Source: Deltaproteobacteria bacterium (GTDB lineage: Bacteria; Myxococcota_A; UBA9160; UBA4427). From it: a DNA stretch of 57,055 nucleotides. The first letter of the stretch is position 1; every line of letters begins with the position of its first letter. Positions 46,082 through 55,294 of the stretch are shown here, piece by piece. A program made the translations under genes and the position numbers. Where the stretch lies: NCBI GenBank assembly GCA_019310385.1, contig JAFDEK010000007.1, positions 1 through 57,055 of the forward strand, in the 5' to 3' direction. A model generated the notes under the pieces. The model had not been told where the DNA came from. It saw only the letters and a program-made list of their open reading frames with translations, and ran no database searches.

Positions 46082-46600
46082 TCAGGGGAGGTCGACGCCG
46101 AGCCCCCGCCCCTTCACGAACATGGCCGTCTGATCACCGAAGTAGACGAGGCGGTCCTCCTGGCGGAAGTGGAACTCGAAGCGGATGAGGACCCGCGCTG
46201 CGCCCACGCGTACGCGTGTCTCTCGCGAGTGGAGGCGGAGCTCCGGCCCGCGGCGCGCCAGGCTCTTGAAATCGGCGCGGTGGATGCGATTGCCGAAACC
46301 CACCCAGCCCTCGTCCCAGCGGCAGCCGTGGAAGAACCATGCGTGCATGCAGCCGAGGCTTCCCGTCGCCATCACCATCTCGGGCCCGGCCACGTGGGCC
46401 GGATGCTCGGCGTCGACCCGCTGGAGTTCCGCCACGGGGAGCGGCCGATCGGTATGGAGCACCGCTTCGATCTCGCGGGCCTCGCGATCGAGGCGCGCCA
46501 CCTCGTCGACCAGAAAGCCCGCGCGGGTATAGAAAAAGGTTTCGAGAAAGCGATCCATCTCGGCGGCCTCGTAGGGGCCGGGAATCTGTGCCTGGGCCAT
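46082..46600 (-). CDS. Small protein, probably hotdog fold (dehydratase/thioesterase-like)
   Basis: 172 aa from ATG 46600 (GGGAGA upstream). Segments TRAGFLVDEVARLDREAREIEAVLHTDRPL, DAEHPAHVAGPEMVMATGSLGCMHAWFFHG and VLIRFEFHFRQEDRLVYFGDQTAMFVK have the length and order of a FabZ/MaoC-like hotdog domain, in which a long central helix is followed by antiparallel strands. The canonical catalytic His/Glu pair is not clear. Convergent with the MFS gene. Function unassigned. Confidence 0.55.
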   Translation of the reverse strand: MAQAQIPGPYEAAEMDRFLETFFYTRAGFLVDEVARLDREAREIEAVLHTDRPLPVAELQRVDAEHPAHVAGPEMVMATGSLGCMHAWFFHGCRWDEGWVGFGNRIHRADFKSLARRGPELRLHSRETRVRVGAARVLIRFEFHFRQEDRLVYFGDQTAMFVKGRGLGVDLP

Positions 46601-46911
46601 TTGGATTCTCCCGCTCGGTCGGCGGGGGGCAGGATGCCGCGATGCGGAGCCGCGTGCGAGGCTCGCGGGCGCCCGCGGGGCCGGCCGCTCCGGCCCGGGC
46701 GGTCCACTGGCGGAAACCGCTAGTGGAATTACACCGATTCGAGGAGTGCGCCCGGTTCCCGGGAAGGGCAGTCTCTATCTCGGAGGTGGCAGAGCCTGCA
46801 ACTCAGCATGCCTGCAGCACGCTCGCCCTTCCAAGTGCGGCCGCATCGGGCCCCTCTCGATCATTCCGGCACTCGGTCGAGGGGGGCTTCGCCGTGCCGG
46901 GGCCTGATGGC
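46601..46911. other. Intergenic region with two hairpins
   Basis: A 10-bp stem with one mismatch (CCACTGGCGG-AAA-CCGCTAGTGG, 46704-46726) and a second stem with a small bulge (CCCCTCTCGA at 46851-46860 and TCGAGGGG at 46877-46884). The second lies about 30 bases beyond the stop of the sigma-54 activator gene and may terminate it, although no T-run follows. Otherwise nothing was recognised. Confidence 0.4.
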
Positions 46912-48159
46912 TCAGGACCTGCCGGTTTTTCTCGCCGGCCGAAAGTCCCTCAAGCGCAGGCCGAGCTTCGCCATACGGCGCTGGATGGTACGTACGCTCA
47001 CGTCGAATTCCTGCGCCACCTCGCCGACCTGGCCGCTTTGGCGCTCCAGCGCATCGATCAGACTCTGGAGCGTGATGCGCGCGCCGACGATCCCCAGCGC
47101 CGGCTCCATCCACCGGCTGCGCAGCTCGAAGCGTCCGATGGGCCCGGTTGCCCGGTGGGCCAGCGTGCGTTCGACGGTGTGTTTGAGCTCTCGCACGTTA
47201 CCCGGCCAGGGATAGGCCATGAGCTGCTTCAATGCCTCGGTGGTTGGCTGGCGCGGGTGGCGGCCGGGTTTCCCGGCTGACAGGAAGTGACCTACGAGCA
47301 GCGAGATGTCACCGCGCCGCTCCCTGAGCGGCGGAATCTCGATTCGCAGGACATCGAGACGAAAGAAGAGGTCTGTGCGGAACGCACCGGATTGACTCGC
47401 GGCCAGGAGGTCACGATTGGTCGCAGCAACCACCCGCACGTCTGCCCTCGCCTCTCGCGTTTCTCCCACCCTCCTGTAGCTACCGTCTTCGAGCAGGCGC
47501 AACAACTTCGCTTGAAGCTCGGCGCCGAGCTCTCCGACCTCATCGAGAAAGAGCGTTCCGCTTCGCGCGGCTCCAATCAGGCCTCCGTGGTCGCGCACCG
47601 CGCCCGTGAAGGCACCACGGACGCTTCCGAAGACCTCACTCTCGAAGATGGATGCGGAGATCGCGGCGCAGTTTACGGCGACGAAAGGGCAGCCTCGACG
47701 TGGACTCGCCCGGTGTACTGCGCGGGCTACCAGCTCCTTTCCGGTTCCCGTTTCACCGGATATCAACACGGGCGCTTCGACGGCGCCGTAGCTCTCGATG
47801 AGCTGGCGTACCCCTGCGATCTCGGCGCTGCGGCCGATGAGGCCTTCGTCGAATCCGCCCGGCGTCTCGGCGTCCAGTGGATCCTCCGGAGGGAGGCTGG
47901 CTGTCGCGGGAGAGGGCGGTCGGTAGACGTGAACCACGGTGGCTCCTTCCCGGGCAGGACCCTGCCCGTCAGCGCCTGCGAGCTGTCTCGCGAAATCCGT
48001 CGACATGTCGATCACGACGATCCGATATGTCGGGTCGCGGAGCTCGTGAAGCGCGCTCTCCCGGTTCGACGCATGAACGACGGATTCGGAGAATCGCTCC
48101 AAACGTCGCGACAGCAGCAAGCCCCCTCCCGAGCACTCGCCGATCAGCAGAGCTCGCAT
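46912..48159 (-). CDS. Sigma-54-dependent transcriptional activator with degenerate receiver
   Basis: 415 aa from ATG 48159 (GGAGGAG 5 bases upstream). Residues 1 to about 110 look like a worn-down receiver: Asp51 in VVIDMS remains, but the N-terminal acidic pair is replaced (LLIGECS) and the conserved Thr and Lys are absent. Residues about 130-370 form an intact sigma-54 AAA+ domain: Walker A GETGTGKE, GAFTGA loop, Walker B GTLFLDEVGEL, RVVAATNRDL, FRTDLFFRLDV and sensor-II YPWPGNVREL. The C-terminus has an HTH-like VGEVAQEFDVSVRTIQRRMAKLGL. It should remodel sigma-54 RNA polymerase. Last gene of a minus-strand signalling cluster, 332 bases after the LolA-like gene. Confidence 0.93.
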   Translation of the reverse strand: MRALLIGECSGGGLLLSRRLERFSESVVHASNRESALHELRDPTYRIVVIDMSTDFARQLAGADGQGPAREGATVVHVYRPPSPATASLPPEDPLDAETPGGFDEGLIGRSAEIAGVRQLIESYGAVEAPVLISGETGTGKELVARAVHRASPRRGCPFVAVNCAAISASIFESEVFGSVRGAFTGAVRDHGGLIGAARSGTLFLDEVGELGAELQAKLLRLLEDGSYRRVGETREARADVRVVAATNRDLLAASQSGAFRTDLFFRLDVLRIEIPPLRERRGDISLLVGHFLSAGKPGRHPRQPTTEALKQLMAYPWPGNVRELKHTVERTLAHRATGPIGRFELRSRWMEPALGIVGARITLQSLIDALERQSGQVGEVAQEFDVSVRTIQRRMAKLGLRLRDFRPARKTGRS

Positions 48160-48491
48160 TTGTCTCCTCCGGGCGTGATTGCGACCGCCGAATGCCGCCG
48201 CATGGAGGTGTAGTAAGAGGCAAAGACCGGCACGGGTCAACGCACAAGATCGGCCAGCTGCGTAGCGAGTGTGCAGCACTGTCCGCGAGTGTTCGCCTCG
48301 AGCTCGTTCCCCTCCCCCTCAAAAAACAAAAGAGAAAAGAATCGAAGGCGCCGGTCGAGTATCGGAGGAAACGGGCCACGGCGTGCTATGCGATCAGCAT
48401 GCGATCCCCGGATCGATATGCCGCCAGGGGCGGTCCCGTTTCCCGCAGGCCGAGACTGAAGCGAAATCCGCCCACACCCTGTATCGCGGTA
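48160..48491. other. Intergenic region upstream of the sigma-54 activator
   Basis: About 330 bases with no supported gene. It contains an A-rich tract (48319-48342, T-rich on the minus strand, striking in this GC-rich DNA), a direct repeat ATGCGATC (48388-48395, 48399-48406) and an imperfect hairpin (48397-48407 with 48410-48421). It probably holds the activator's own promoter, and the T-rich tract could be an upstream AT element. No clear -24/-12 site was found. Confidence 0.4.
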
Positions 48492-49352
48492 TCAGCTCTC
48501 GGGCTGAGGGAGGTCGCGTTGCTGCTCGAGGGTGCGAACCGAGAAGACGTGATCGTCGATCTCGGGATCGACTTGGAGATCACGAAAGAACACCTCGGTG
48601 GTGGATCCCTGGCGCAGGTCCCGAACCGTCATCTTGAGCGGTAGGACGTGCCCGGCCCGCTCGACCATGGAATCGCGCTTCGAGGTGACGATTCGATAGG
48701 GCTCGGGCTGATCCCGCTTGAAGAAACGGATCTCCAGGATGGCGTGGTCCGCGCGAGAAATCGCGAAGGTGACCTTGGAGTAGGTCTGCTTCTGATGCGG
48801 CGCCCCTGTGACGACGAAGACGGGCTCGCCGGCCACTTCGGCGCTCTCGAGGGACTCGAGCACGTAATCTCCGATTCTCCTGCGCTCGAGGTCTTCGTAG
48901 GTGACATCCGTGCCGAAGAAGGAGTCGCCCCGCTGCGCCGTGCTGATTCGTCGCACGATCTTCATCGCCGGCATGTAGACGAAGGCGTCGTGTCCGCGTT
49001 CACCGGCCTCGATGGTGAGGATCGTCATGCCGCGCAGATGATTGGGCCAGACAATGCGCCCAACCGAGTGAAGCCGGCCGTCGATGAGTTTCGACACCGC
49101 CTCGAACTCGCGCTTCCTCGTCTGGCCCCGGCCGTTGCTCATCACCAGCTCGATCGTCGAGATCATGTCGACGTCGTATCGATTCTGGAACGCTGTGGAA
49201 AGTACCTCGGACGGATCGACACCGTCTGCCGCTGCTTCATCGGTATCGGCGGTGGTTTCGGCCCGACCGACCGTCGCGAAGAGCATGCACGCGGCCAACG
49301 AAAGGCACCACGACGCAGACAGGCCTCTGGTGAACCTGGTCTTCCCTAGCAT
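48492..49352 (-). CDS. LolA-like outer-membrane lipoprotein-sorting protein
   Basis: 286 aa from ATG 49352 (AGGAG 6 bases upstream), overlapping the kinase stop by seven bases. The signal peptide ends near GRAETT. The mature part is the LolA-like sorting-protein family often paired with MMPL exporters: MISTIELVMSNGRGQTRKREFEAVSK, GMTILTIEAGERGHDAFVYMPAMKIVRRIS, SFFGTDVTYEDLERRRIGDY and PLKMTVRDLRQGSTTEVFFRDLQVD. It is expected to bind a lipid or lipoprotein in the periplasm and work with the RND exporter encoded two genes upstream. Confidence 0.85.
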   Translation of the reverse strand: MLGKTRFTRGLSASWCLSLAACMLFATVGRAETTADTDEAAADGVDPSEVLSTAFQNRYDVDMISTIELVMSNGRGQTRKREFEAVSKLIDGRLHSVGRIVWPNHLRGMTILTIEAGERGHDAFVYMPAMKIVRRISTAQRGDSFFGTDVTYEDLERRRIGDYVLESLESAEVAGEPVFVVTGAPHQKQTYSKVTFAISRADHAILEIRFFKRDQPEPYRIVTSKRDSMVERAGHVLPLKMTVRDLRQGSTTEVFFRDLQVDPEIDDHVFSVRTLEQQRDLPQPES

Positions 49353-51742
49353 GGTCGCTCCTGGCATGGTGCCGGAATGCATATGGTTGCACACATTCCG
49401 CCTCCTGGATTCGGGTCCAGCTCGAGAGTGCCTCCGAGCGATTCTACGATCTCGCGCGACACGGGAAGGCCGACACCCAGTCCGCCCTTGCTGGCGCGAG
49501 TCGTGAAGCCCGGCTTGAATGCTTCCGGGACCATGCTCTCCGCCACGCCGCAGCCCCGGTCGGTGACCGTGATCCGCATTCCCCCATCGCTTCCGGTGGC
49601 GAACACATGGACCGCCTCCTCTCTGTCGGATGCGAGCAGCGCATTGTCGAGGAGATTCGTCACCGCCCGCCCGATGTTCTCGTGACAGCGCACGCTCCTG
49701 ATCGAAGGATCCACGTTGTGACTGATACGCCCCTCGCCGTGAATCCTCGCCATTCGCTCGACGGCGGTGTCAATGATCTCGCCGAGCCGCACGACGCCAG
49801 GTGGGTCCGAGGCCGAATCGGTCGCGTCGCGAACGAAGTCGTGTACCTGTTGAACCAGTCCCTCGGTGAAATCCTGGATCATCGAAACGTCCCTGAGGAG
49901 CCGGCTTCGATCATCCACGCGCTCCGGCAGGCGTCTCGCGAGCCGAAGTAGCCAGTCCAGCTCCTTGCCAATGTCGTGGGCGAGCCCCAGGGCGATCCGC
50001 GAGGTAGTCACGTGTCTCTCGGCGCAGATGAGCTCGCTGGTGAGCCGCAAGTCGTGCAGGGCGGCCCCGGCTCGGGCGGCGGTGGCCGCGACGAACCCGA
50101 GATCTGCGCCATTGTAGGGGGAGCTGCTCGCTGATTCCCGGAGGAGTACGACTCCATAGCACCGTCCGCCGCCCTCCAGTGCCCCGACTACCGCGACCCC
50201 TGCGTCGAGGAGCGGGAGCTGAGATGACGAGACGTCTCCGGACAGCTGGCTCAGATGAACCAGGGCCTTGTCGCCGAGCGCATCGCGGCCTTGTTGGGCC
50301 AGTGAGCCTCCTCCCAGGAAGCCACGTCCAAAGGCATGAGCGACTCGCCACTGCTCCCCAGATGACAAGACCACGCACCCCGCCCTCGGCTCGAGCCCCA
50401 GCTGGATCGATCTACCCAGGGCGCGGGCGATGGAGTCCGGATCACTCCCATGGGAGACCTCGTGGGCAAGGCGCTCGTGGAGGCGTCGCAGCCTGGCCCT
50501 GCTTGGCGACAGAAGCGAGTCGAGGAGGCCAAGCATCCGTGTGCGCAAGGGCTCGATGATTACCATGCACCCGAATGACAGAATGTAGAGCAGGAGCGGA
50601 TCGCCCACCGGCGCGGTGAAGGTGAGCAGCGAAAAGCTCGCGAGCAACGCAACGGTGATCACGAGCGCGGCCGTTCCGAAATAGACGATCCGTCCGATCC
50701 AGTGGCGTGTGTCCAGTCCGAGATCAAAGAGGTTGTAGCGACTGATCGCGAGGCCGATCGGGAGAGGCATTGCAACCGCAGACACCCAGAAGTGCGTTGC
50801 AGCAACCTCCTGCGGACCGGCTGCCTCCCTTACGAGCAGCAAGGTTGGCAGAATGGGAATGCAGAGAGATCCAACCAGGATGACCCGAGCTCGCGCGCGC
50901 TCTACGGCGTAGCGCGATTCGCGCAGCGCAAAGGCGCAAGAGCAGATCAGGATGAACCAGGCGGTGGACATCAGCGCTACCAGAAGGTACGTGAAGGTCG
51001 GCCAGAGCACTGGATTGCGCTCGAGGCAGAACCAGCCAATGGGAACGAGGATGCCGGCCACCAGATAGGGAAGCCACATCAGCTCCGGAGCTTCCCTCAC
51101 GACCCGTCGCTCTCGTGGCAGCAGGAAGCTGAGGTGCGCGAGCGGCGCCGGCGCTGCGGCCATCGCCAGGAGGGAGGCTCGCGCCATCCAGTCGGATCCC
51201 CTGCCGCAGCTGAAGGTGATGGCCAGAACCGACGTCGCAGCATAGAAGAAGGCGAGGGGGAAGGCGGCGCCCGACGACGAGCGCCACAGAAGGGACAGCG
51301 GTATCCACATGAGGCACAGCGCCGCCACCGCGGCCGCCGCAATGCGGGCGGCAAGATGTTTGGGCGTTGCCTCCCGAATGGGAACGTCGAACCACGTCTC
51401 CTTCCCCTGCCGTGAAACGGAAAGGCGCAGTATCGAGTCCGATCTCCGAACCGCCTCGCGCAGCTTCGATGTATCCGTGACGAGCAGCGTCTCTCCGCTC
51501 GGAAGCTGTGCCTTGCGCACCTGAGCATGCAGCTCGAGCGGGCACCGGTCGTCGCCGGGTGCGATGAAGACCAGGCGGTTCGGGAGGATTCTGCAGGCCA
51601 TCTCTCTCGAGGCGTCGGCTCCCAACGCCACGAAGACCGCTCCGCCGAGCGCCATGAGCACGGGCGCCACCGTGAGGGCGATCACGCAGAGCCGGAGGGC
51701 TCTCCCCGATTCTCTCCCTGACGATGACCGGGGCGCATCCAC
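49346..51742 (-). CDS. Multi-pass membrane histidine kinase with GAF-like domain
   Basis: 798 aa. TM1 (about 17-41), a periplasmic loop of about 90 residues with a PDZ-like look, then roughly eight further helices (131-400). A GAF-like cytoplasmic domain (about 420-565) is followed by an H-box SRIALGLAHDIGKELDWLL with His589 and the HATPase: N-box NLLDNALLAS (697-706), G1 DRGCG (728-732), G2 KGGLGVGL (752-759). It should autophosphorylate and pass phosphate to a receiver. It is encoded 3 bases after the RND gene and overlaps the LolA-like gene, so it is in the same operon as the exporter it may sense. The layout resembles PrsK-like kinases of PEP-CTERM systems only in outline. Confidence 0.88.
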   Translation of the reverse strand: MDAPRSSSGRESGRALRLCVIALTVAPVLMALGGAVFVALGADASREMACRILPNRLVFIAPGDDRCPLELHAQVRKAQLPSGETLLVTDTSKLREAVRRSDSILRLSVSRQGKETWFDVPIREATPKHLAARIAAAAVAALCLMWIPLSLLWRSSSGAAFPLAFFYAATSVLAITFSCGRGSDWMARASLLAMAAAPAPLAHLSFLLPRERRVVREAPELMWLPYLVAGILVPIGWFCLERNPVLWPTFTYLLVALMSTAWFILICSCAFALRESRYAVERARARVILVGSLCIPILPTLLLVREAAGPQEVAATHFWVSAVAMPLPIGLAISRYNLFDLGLDTRHWIGRIVYFGTAALVITVALLASFSLLTFTAPVGDPLLLYILSFGCMVIIEPLRTRMLGLLDSLLSPSRARLRRLHERLAHEVSHGSDPDSIARALGRSIQLGLEPRAGCVVLSSGEQWRVAHAFGRGFLGGGSLAQQGRDALGDKALVHLSQLSGDVSSSQLPLLDAGVAVVGALEGGGRCYGVVLLRESASSSPYNGADLGFVAATAARAGAALHDLRLTSELICAERHVTTSRIALGLAHDIGKELDWLLRLARRLPERVDDRSRLLRDVSMIQDFTEGLVQQVHDFVRDATDSASDPPGVVRLGEIIDTAVERMARIHGEGRISHNVDPSIRSVRCHENIGRAVTNLLDNALLASDREEAVHVFATGSDGGMRITVTDRGCGVAESMVPEAFKPGFTTRASKGGLGVGLPVSREIVESLGGTLELDPNPGGGMCATICIPAPCQERPC

Positions 51743-51745
51743 GGC

Positions 51746-54037
51746 CTACTCCTTGGCAAAGACCACGATCAGGGCTGGAAGGACAGAAAGCGTCGCCACC
51801 AGGGCTCCAGCGATGGCGAGGGAAACGAAGAAGCCGAAGCTCGAAATCGTCTGCCATGCCGATGCCATCAGTGTGAGAAAGCCCAACGAGAGCGCGACCG
51901 ATGTCGTTACGACGGCTCTTCCCGTATGAAGAACAGCCTTCTCGATCGCGCGTCTCGAACCGTCGCCCTCGATGCGGCACTTCTTGTAGTGGCTCAGCAG
52001 GTGAATGCTGTCATCCACACCGATGCCGATGATCACGGCGGCGATCATCGCCCTTCCCACATCGAGGCTCATCCCCACCCAGCCCATGGCGCCCAGGATC
52101 ACCACTACGGGCAGTACCGTCGGGACCATCGCGAGGATGGCGAGTCGGACAGAGCGGAGAAAGATCCACACCATGAGAAAGACCATGGCGAAGGCAGCGG
52201 GAAAGCTACGGAGCTGTGTGCCCTGGACGTCCCTGATCCAGTCCACCGTGATCGTGTACTCTCCTGTCAGGTCCACCTCCCAGTCCGTGGGGAAGTGTGC
52301 GGCGGTCCAGCGGCTGATGGCCTCCAGGTTCCCGATACTGGTCGCGTACGATTGCTCGGCGCTCCTCGCCGAAATCCGGGCGGCGCTGCGATCGAAGTTG
52401 ATCCAGCCGGAGAGTATGCCGGGATCGTCGAAACCGATGAGTTCGAGGATCTGGGCATTGGCATCCGAGCTATCTGCTATGCGCTGGTAGCTGACATCGT
52501 CATTGTGAAGCACCCGGTTCAATCGCTCGATGTAGTCGACGATGCTCGTCACCTGCGTGAATCCGTCGAGCGAGGTAATGAACTTCGAGAACTCCTGGAT
52601 GTGTCGAAGGGAGTCGGGGTCTTCCAGGCGGGTGCCATCGGGCAGGGAGATCTTGGCCTCGAGCGCGGTGGATTGGGCGAGGTGGGCTTCGACGAAGCGT
52701 ATGGACTGAACGATCTCACTCTCCTCTCCCCATGACTCGAGCCAGTCGGTGTCGACGCGAAGATACGCCGCCCACCCCACCGCGCAGACGAGAAGCAGAG
52801 TCAGCGAGCAGGCGAGAATAGGCCAGGCGCGACGCTCCACCGTACGAACGACTGCGAGCAGGGAGCTTCTCCAGGCGTCGGATACGTGGCTCTTGCCGCC
52901 TGCATGAAGCGGCACGTAGTGAGCGATCGCGGGAAGTAGCGAGAAGGTCAGGAACAAGCATGCGATGACTCCGAAGGCCGCGGCCGTGCCAAAGCGGATG
53001 AAGGTCCCGAGCTCGCTCGTTACGAAGGATGCGAAGGCGACGGCCGTCGTCAGGGTCGTGACCACACAGGGAGCGGCGATCTCTCTGGCGGCCCTGCTCA
53101 GCAGCAAGACGCGCTCATCCGCGGAAGGCATTTCGGGGCGTGAATCGACGAGGGAAGCGTATCTCGCAAGGAAGTGGATCGCGTCGCATACGCCAACTAC
53201 GAGAATCAGAGGCGCGAGAACTTCGAGGATTCCATCCTGCGGCCAGTCGAGCCATGCCAGCATGCCGAAGGTCCAGAGCAGTGATAGCGCCATCGTTGCG
53301 ACCGAGATAGCCACGAGAGGAAGGGACTGAGACAGCGCGTAGAGAACCGTAGCGATGATGATGATCGCAATTGGCACCAGCCGGGCGGAGCTCTTGGCCA
53401 GCTTGCGACCTGGAATGACATTTTCAACCGCGTCGCCGACCAGGTAGAAGCGGAAGCCGGCTTGTTCGTGTTCCTCCAAGGACTCCTCGAGTTCCTTCAC
53501 GAGTGCCACGTGGACGTCGTCCGTCGTAGTCGTCGGCTGAACGATGATGACGCCGACATTGCCCGTCTCCGACACCAGGGTGTTGAGCCAGAGCGGATCT
53601 TCGAGCGCGAGCGCCGCGAGCGCATCCAGGTCAGACGCAGGTTCTCCATTTTCCACCAGGCGTCTTACCGCGAAACCCCCGGCATCCGGGACGAGTAGAG
53701 GTGCGTTCGCGACCCCGTAGACATCCTGGACCATTCCGGCCGATGAGAGCCGTTGAGTCACGGCATGGGCCATTTCGAGGGATCGCGGGTCGAAGACGGA
53801 CGAGCAGGGAAAGCCCTCGCCGCATTCCCACACGATCTGTGCCGGCAAGCCTCCCCCGAACTCCTTGATGAACGCATCCAGCCTGACGATCGCGGAGTGC
53901 TCGTCCCCGATGAGGACGCGATAGCCAAATTCCGTTCGAAGCGAGGGCAGCGCGCTGCCGAGGCCGAGCGTGACTACGGCGAGCACCGACAGGGTCATCA
54001 CCGGGTGCTTCAGGGAGAAGGTCGTCAGTCTGTGCAC
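51746..54037 (-). CDS. MMPL/RND-family lipid exporter
   Basis: 763 aa, two RND halves each with one helix, a periplasmic domain and five helices. The N-terminus HPVMTLSVLAVVTLGLGSALPSL is helix 1. LILVVGVCDAIHFLARYAS in the first half and MIAAVIIGIGVDDSIHLLSHYK in the second carry the proton-relay acidic residues. It is of the 'RND family transporter/MMPL' type related to hopanoid (HpnN) and lipid exporters. The co-encoded LolA-like protein supports export of a lipid to the outer membrane. Lies 24 bases after the receiver-type regulator gene. Confidence 0.9.
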   Translation of the reverse strand: MHRLTTFSLKHPVMTLSVLAVVTLGLGSALPSLRTEFGYRVLIGDEHSAIVRLDAFIKEFGGGLPAQIVWECGEGFPCSSVFDPRSLEMAHAVTQRLSSAGMVQDVYGVANAPLLVPDAGGFAVRRLVENGEPASDLDALAALALEDPLWLNTLVSETGNVGVIIVQPTTTTDDVHVALVKELEESLEEHEQAGFRFYLVGDAVENVIPGRKLAKSSARLVPIAIIIIATVLYALSQSLPLVAISVATMALSLLWTFGMLAWLDWPQDGILEVLAPLILVVGVCDAIHFLARYASLVDSRPEMPSADERVLLLSRAAREIAAPCVVTTLTTAVAFASFVTSELGTFIRFGTAAAFGVIACLFLTFSLLPAIAHYVPLHAGGKSHVSDAWRSSLLAVVRTVERRAWPILACSLTLLLVCAVGWAAYLRVDTDWLESWGEESEIVQSIRFVEAHLAQSTALEAKISLPDGTRLEDPDSLRHIQEFSKFITSLDGFTQVTSIVDYIERLNRVLHNDDVSYQRIADSSDANAQILELIGFDDPGILSGWINFDRSAARISARSAEQSYATSIGNLEAISRWTAAHFPTDWEVDLTGEYTITVDWIRDVQGTQLRSFPAAFAMVFLMVWIFLRSVRLAILAMVPTVLPVVVILGAMGWVGMSLDVGRAMIAAVIIGIGVDDSIHLLSHYKKCRIEGDGSRRAIEKAVLHTGRAVVTTSVALSLGFLTLMASAWQTISSFGFFVSLAIAGALVATLSVLPALIVVFAKE

Positions 54038-54061
54038 GTGCCAGTGCCTCGCCTGCCTCGA

Positions 54062-55294
54062 TTACTCGCGGCGGAGGGGGATTCGGTGTTTGTCGATGAG
54101 CCGATAGATGGCGCTGCGGCTCTTGCCCAGGATCTCGGCGGTCTGCGAGATGTTGCCGCCAGTGCGGTGGATGGTCTCGAGCAGATCATCGCGCTCCATC
54201 CGCGCATGTCGTTCGCGGATGCTGGCGAGGCTGTCTTCGGTCTCCTGGACGAGGTCCGCGATGAGGCCACGCTTGATCTGGGCGTCGGGGCAGAATACGA
54301 CGGCCCGCTCGAGCACCTGTTCGATCTGGGTGATGTTCCCCGGCCAGTGGCATCCAGCGAGGAAGGAAGTGGCGGCGGGCGTGAGACGAGCCCTGTTTCG
54401 ACCCAGCGAGCCGGCGAGTTTCTGAACCAGCGCGTTCGCGAGCTCCGGAATGTCGCTCGCGCGGGCGCGAAGTGGCGGGAGCTGGATGTGGAAGCGGAGC
54501 AGCAGCAGCGCGAGGCTCGAGTCGAAGCGTTCCTTGCCGCTGAGGGAGGAAAGGTTCTCGCTGGTCGAAGCGAAGATCCGGAGACCCGGGCCGAAGCCAG
54601 TGGTCTCGGTTTCGACGAGATGATCGACGAGCTGAGACTGCACCCGGGGTGGTAGGGAATCGATGTTGGCGAGGTACAACACGCCCGCGGCGGGCAGGAG
54701 CAGGGATGATGTGTCGTGGGTGCACGCGACCGCTACGAAGCCGGCCCCGGCCGTCACGCCGTAGTCGTGTAGCGCCCGCGCCACGGTTCCGCGTCCGGTG
54801 CCTGGCTCGCCGGAGATCAGCACGGGAGTCCACAGGGGAGCGAGTCCCGCGACTCGCTCCCGCACCCGACACATCTGCGCGCTCTGCCCGGGCAGGCGAG
54901 CTGTCATCTCCGAGGCATCCTGCCCCTCGCGTCCGCCTTCCACCGCGTGGGCGACCAGGGCCACGAGATCGTCCACCCCCACGTCCGGCGAGGCGACGAA
55001 GTCGTCGGCCCCGGCCTTGAAGGCGGCCGCGGCGCTCTCGATGGAGCCGCGGGCGGTGAAGAGAATGACGGGGACGTCGGATTGGGCGCGGATGCGGGTC
55101 AGCAGCTCGAGCCCGTCGCTGCGGGGCATCACCATGTCGGTGATCACGACGTCCGGGGGCTGGCCGCGGAAGTGCTCCCAGGCTTCCTGGCCGTCACCGG
55201 CTTCGACGACCGCGAAGCCGGCGTCCTCGAGCTCGGTGGCGAGTGCTCGCCGTGGTCTGCTGTGGTCGTCGACGACGAGAACAGTGCCGCGCAT
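54062..55294 (-). CDS. NtrC-family response regulator with degenerate AAA+ domain
   Basis: 410 aa from ATG 55294 (GGGGGA upstream). The receiver (1-120) has the acidic pair Asp9-Asp10, phospho-acceptor Asp53 (VVITDMVMP) and Thr80, but the conserved Lys is Ser102. The AAA+ region is clearly sigma-54-type in origin yet inactivated: Walker A GEPGTGRG (Lys to Arg), Walker B VLYLANID instead of LFLDEI, about 20 residues including GAFTGA missing, and GNITQIE in place of GNVRELE, losing the sensor-II Arg. The Fis-type HTH (ISQTAEILGKSRSAIYRLIDKHRI) is intact. It probably binds DNA under phosphorylation control without activating sigma-54 itself. First gene of the exporter-kinase operon. Confidence 0.9.
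   Translation of the reverse strand: MRGTVLVVDDHSRPRRALATELEDAGFAVVEAGDGQEAWEHFRGQPPDVVITDMVMPRSDGLELLTRIRAQSDVPVILFTARGSIESAAAAFKAGADDFVASPDVGVDDLVALVAHAVEGGREGQDASEMTARLPGQSAQMCRVRERVAGLAPLWTPVLISGEPGTGRGTVARALHDYGVTAGAGFVAVACTHDTSSLLLPAAGVLYLANIDSLPPRVQSQLVDHLVETETTGFGPGLRIFASTSENLSSLSGKERFDSSLALLLLRFHIQLPPLRARASDIPELANALVQKLAGSLGRNRARLTPAATSFLAGCHWPGNITQIEQVLERAVVFCPDAQIKRGLIADLVQETEDSLASIRERHARMERDDLLETIHRTGGNISQTAEILGKSRSAIYRLIDKHRIPLRRE

Noticed and set aside
49346..55294. PrsK/PrsR regulatory pair of the PEP-CTERM/exosortase system
   Set aside because: PEP-CTERM substrates are nearby, and the kinase has a broadly similar outline. The regulator lacks a working AAA+ domain and no exosortase gene is seen, so the assignment is not supported.
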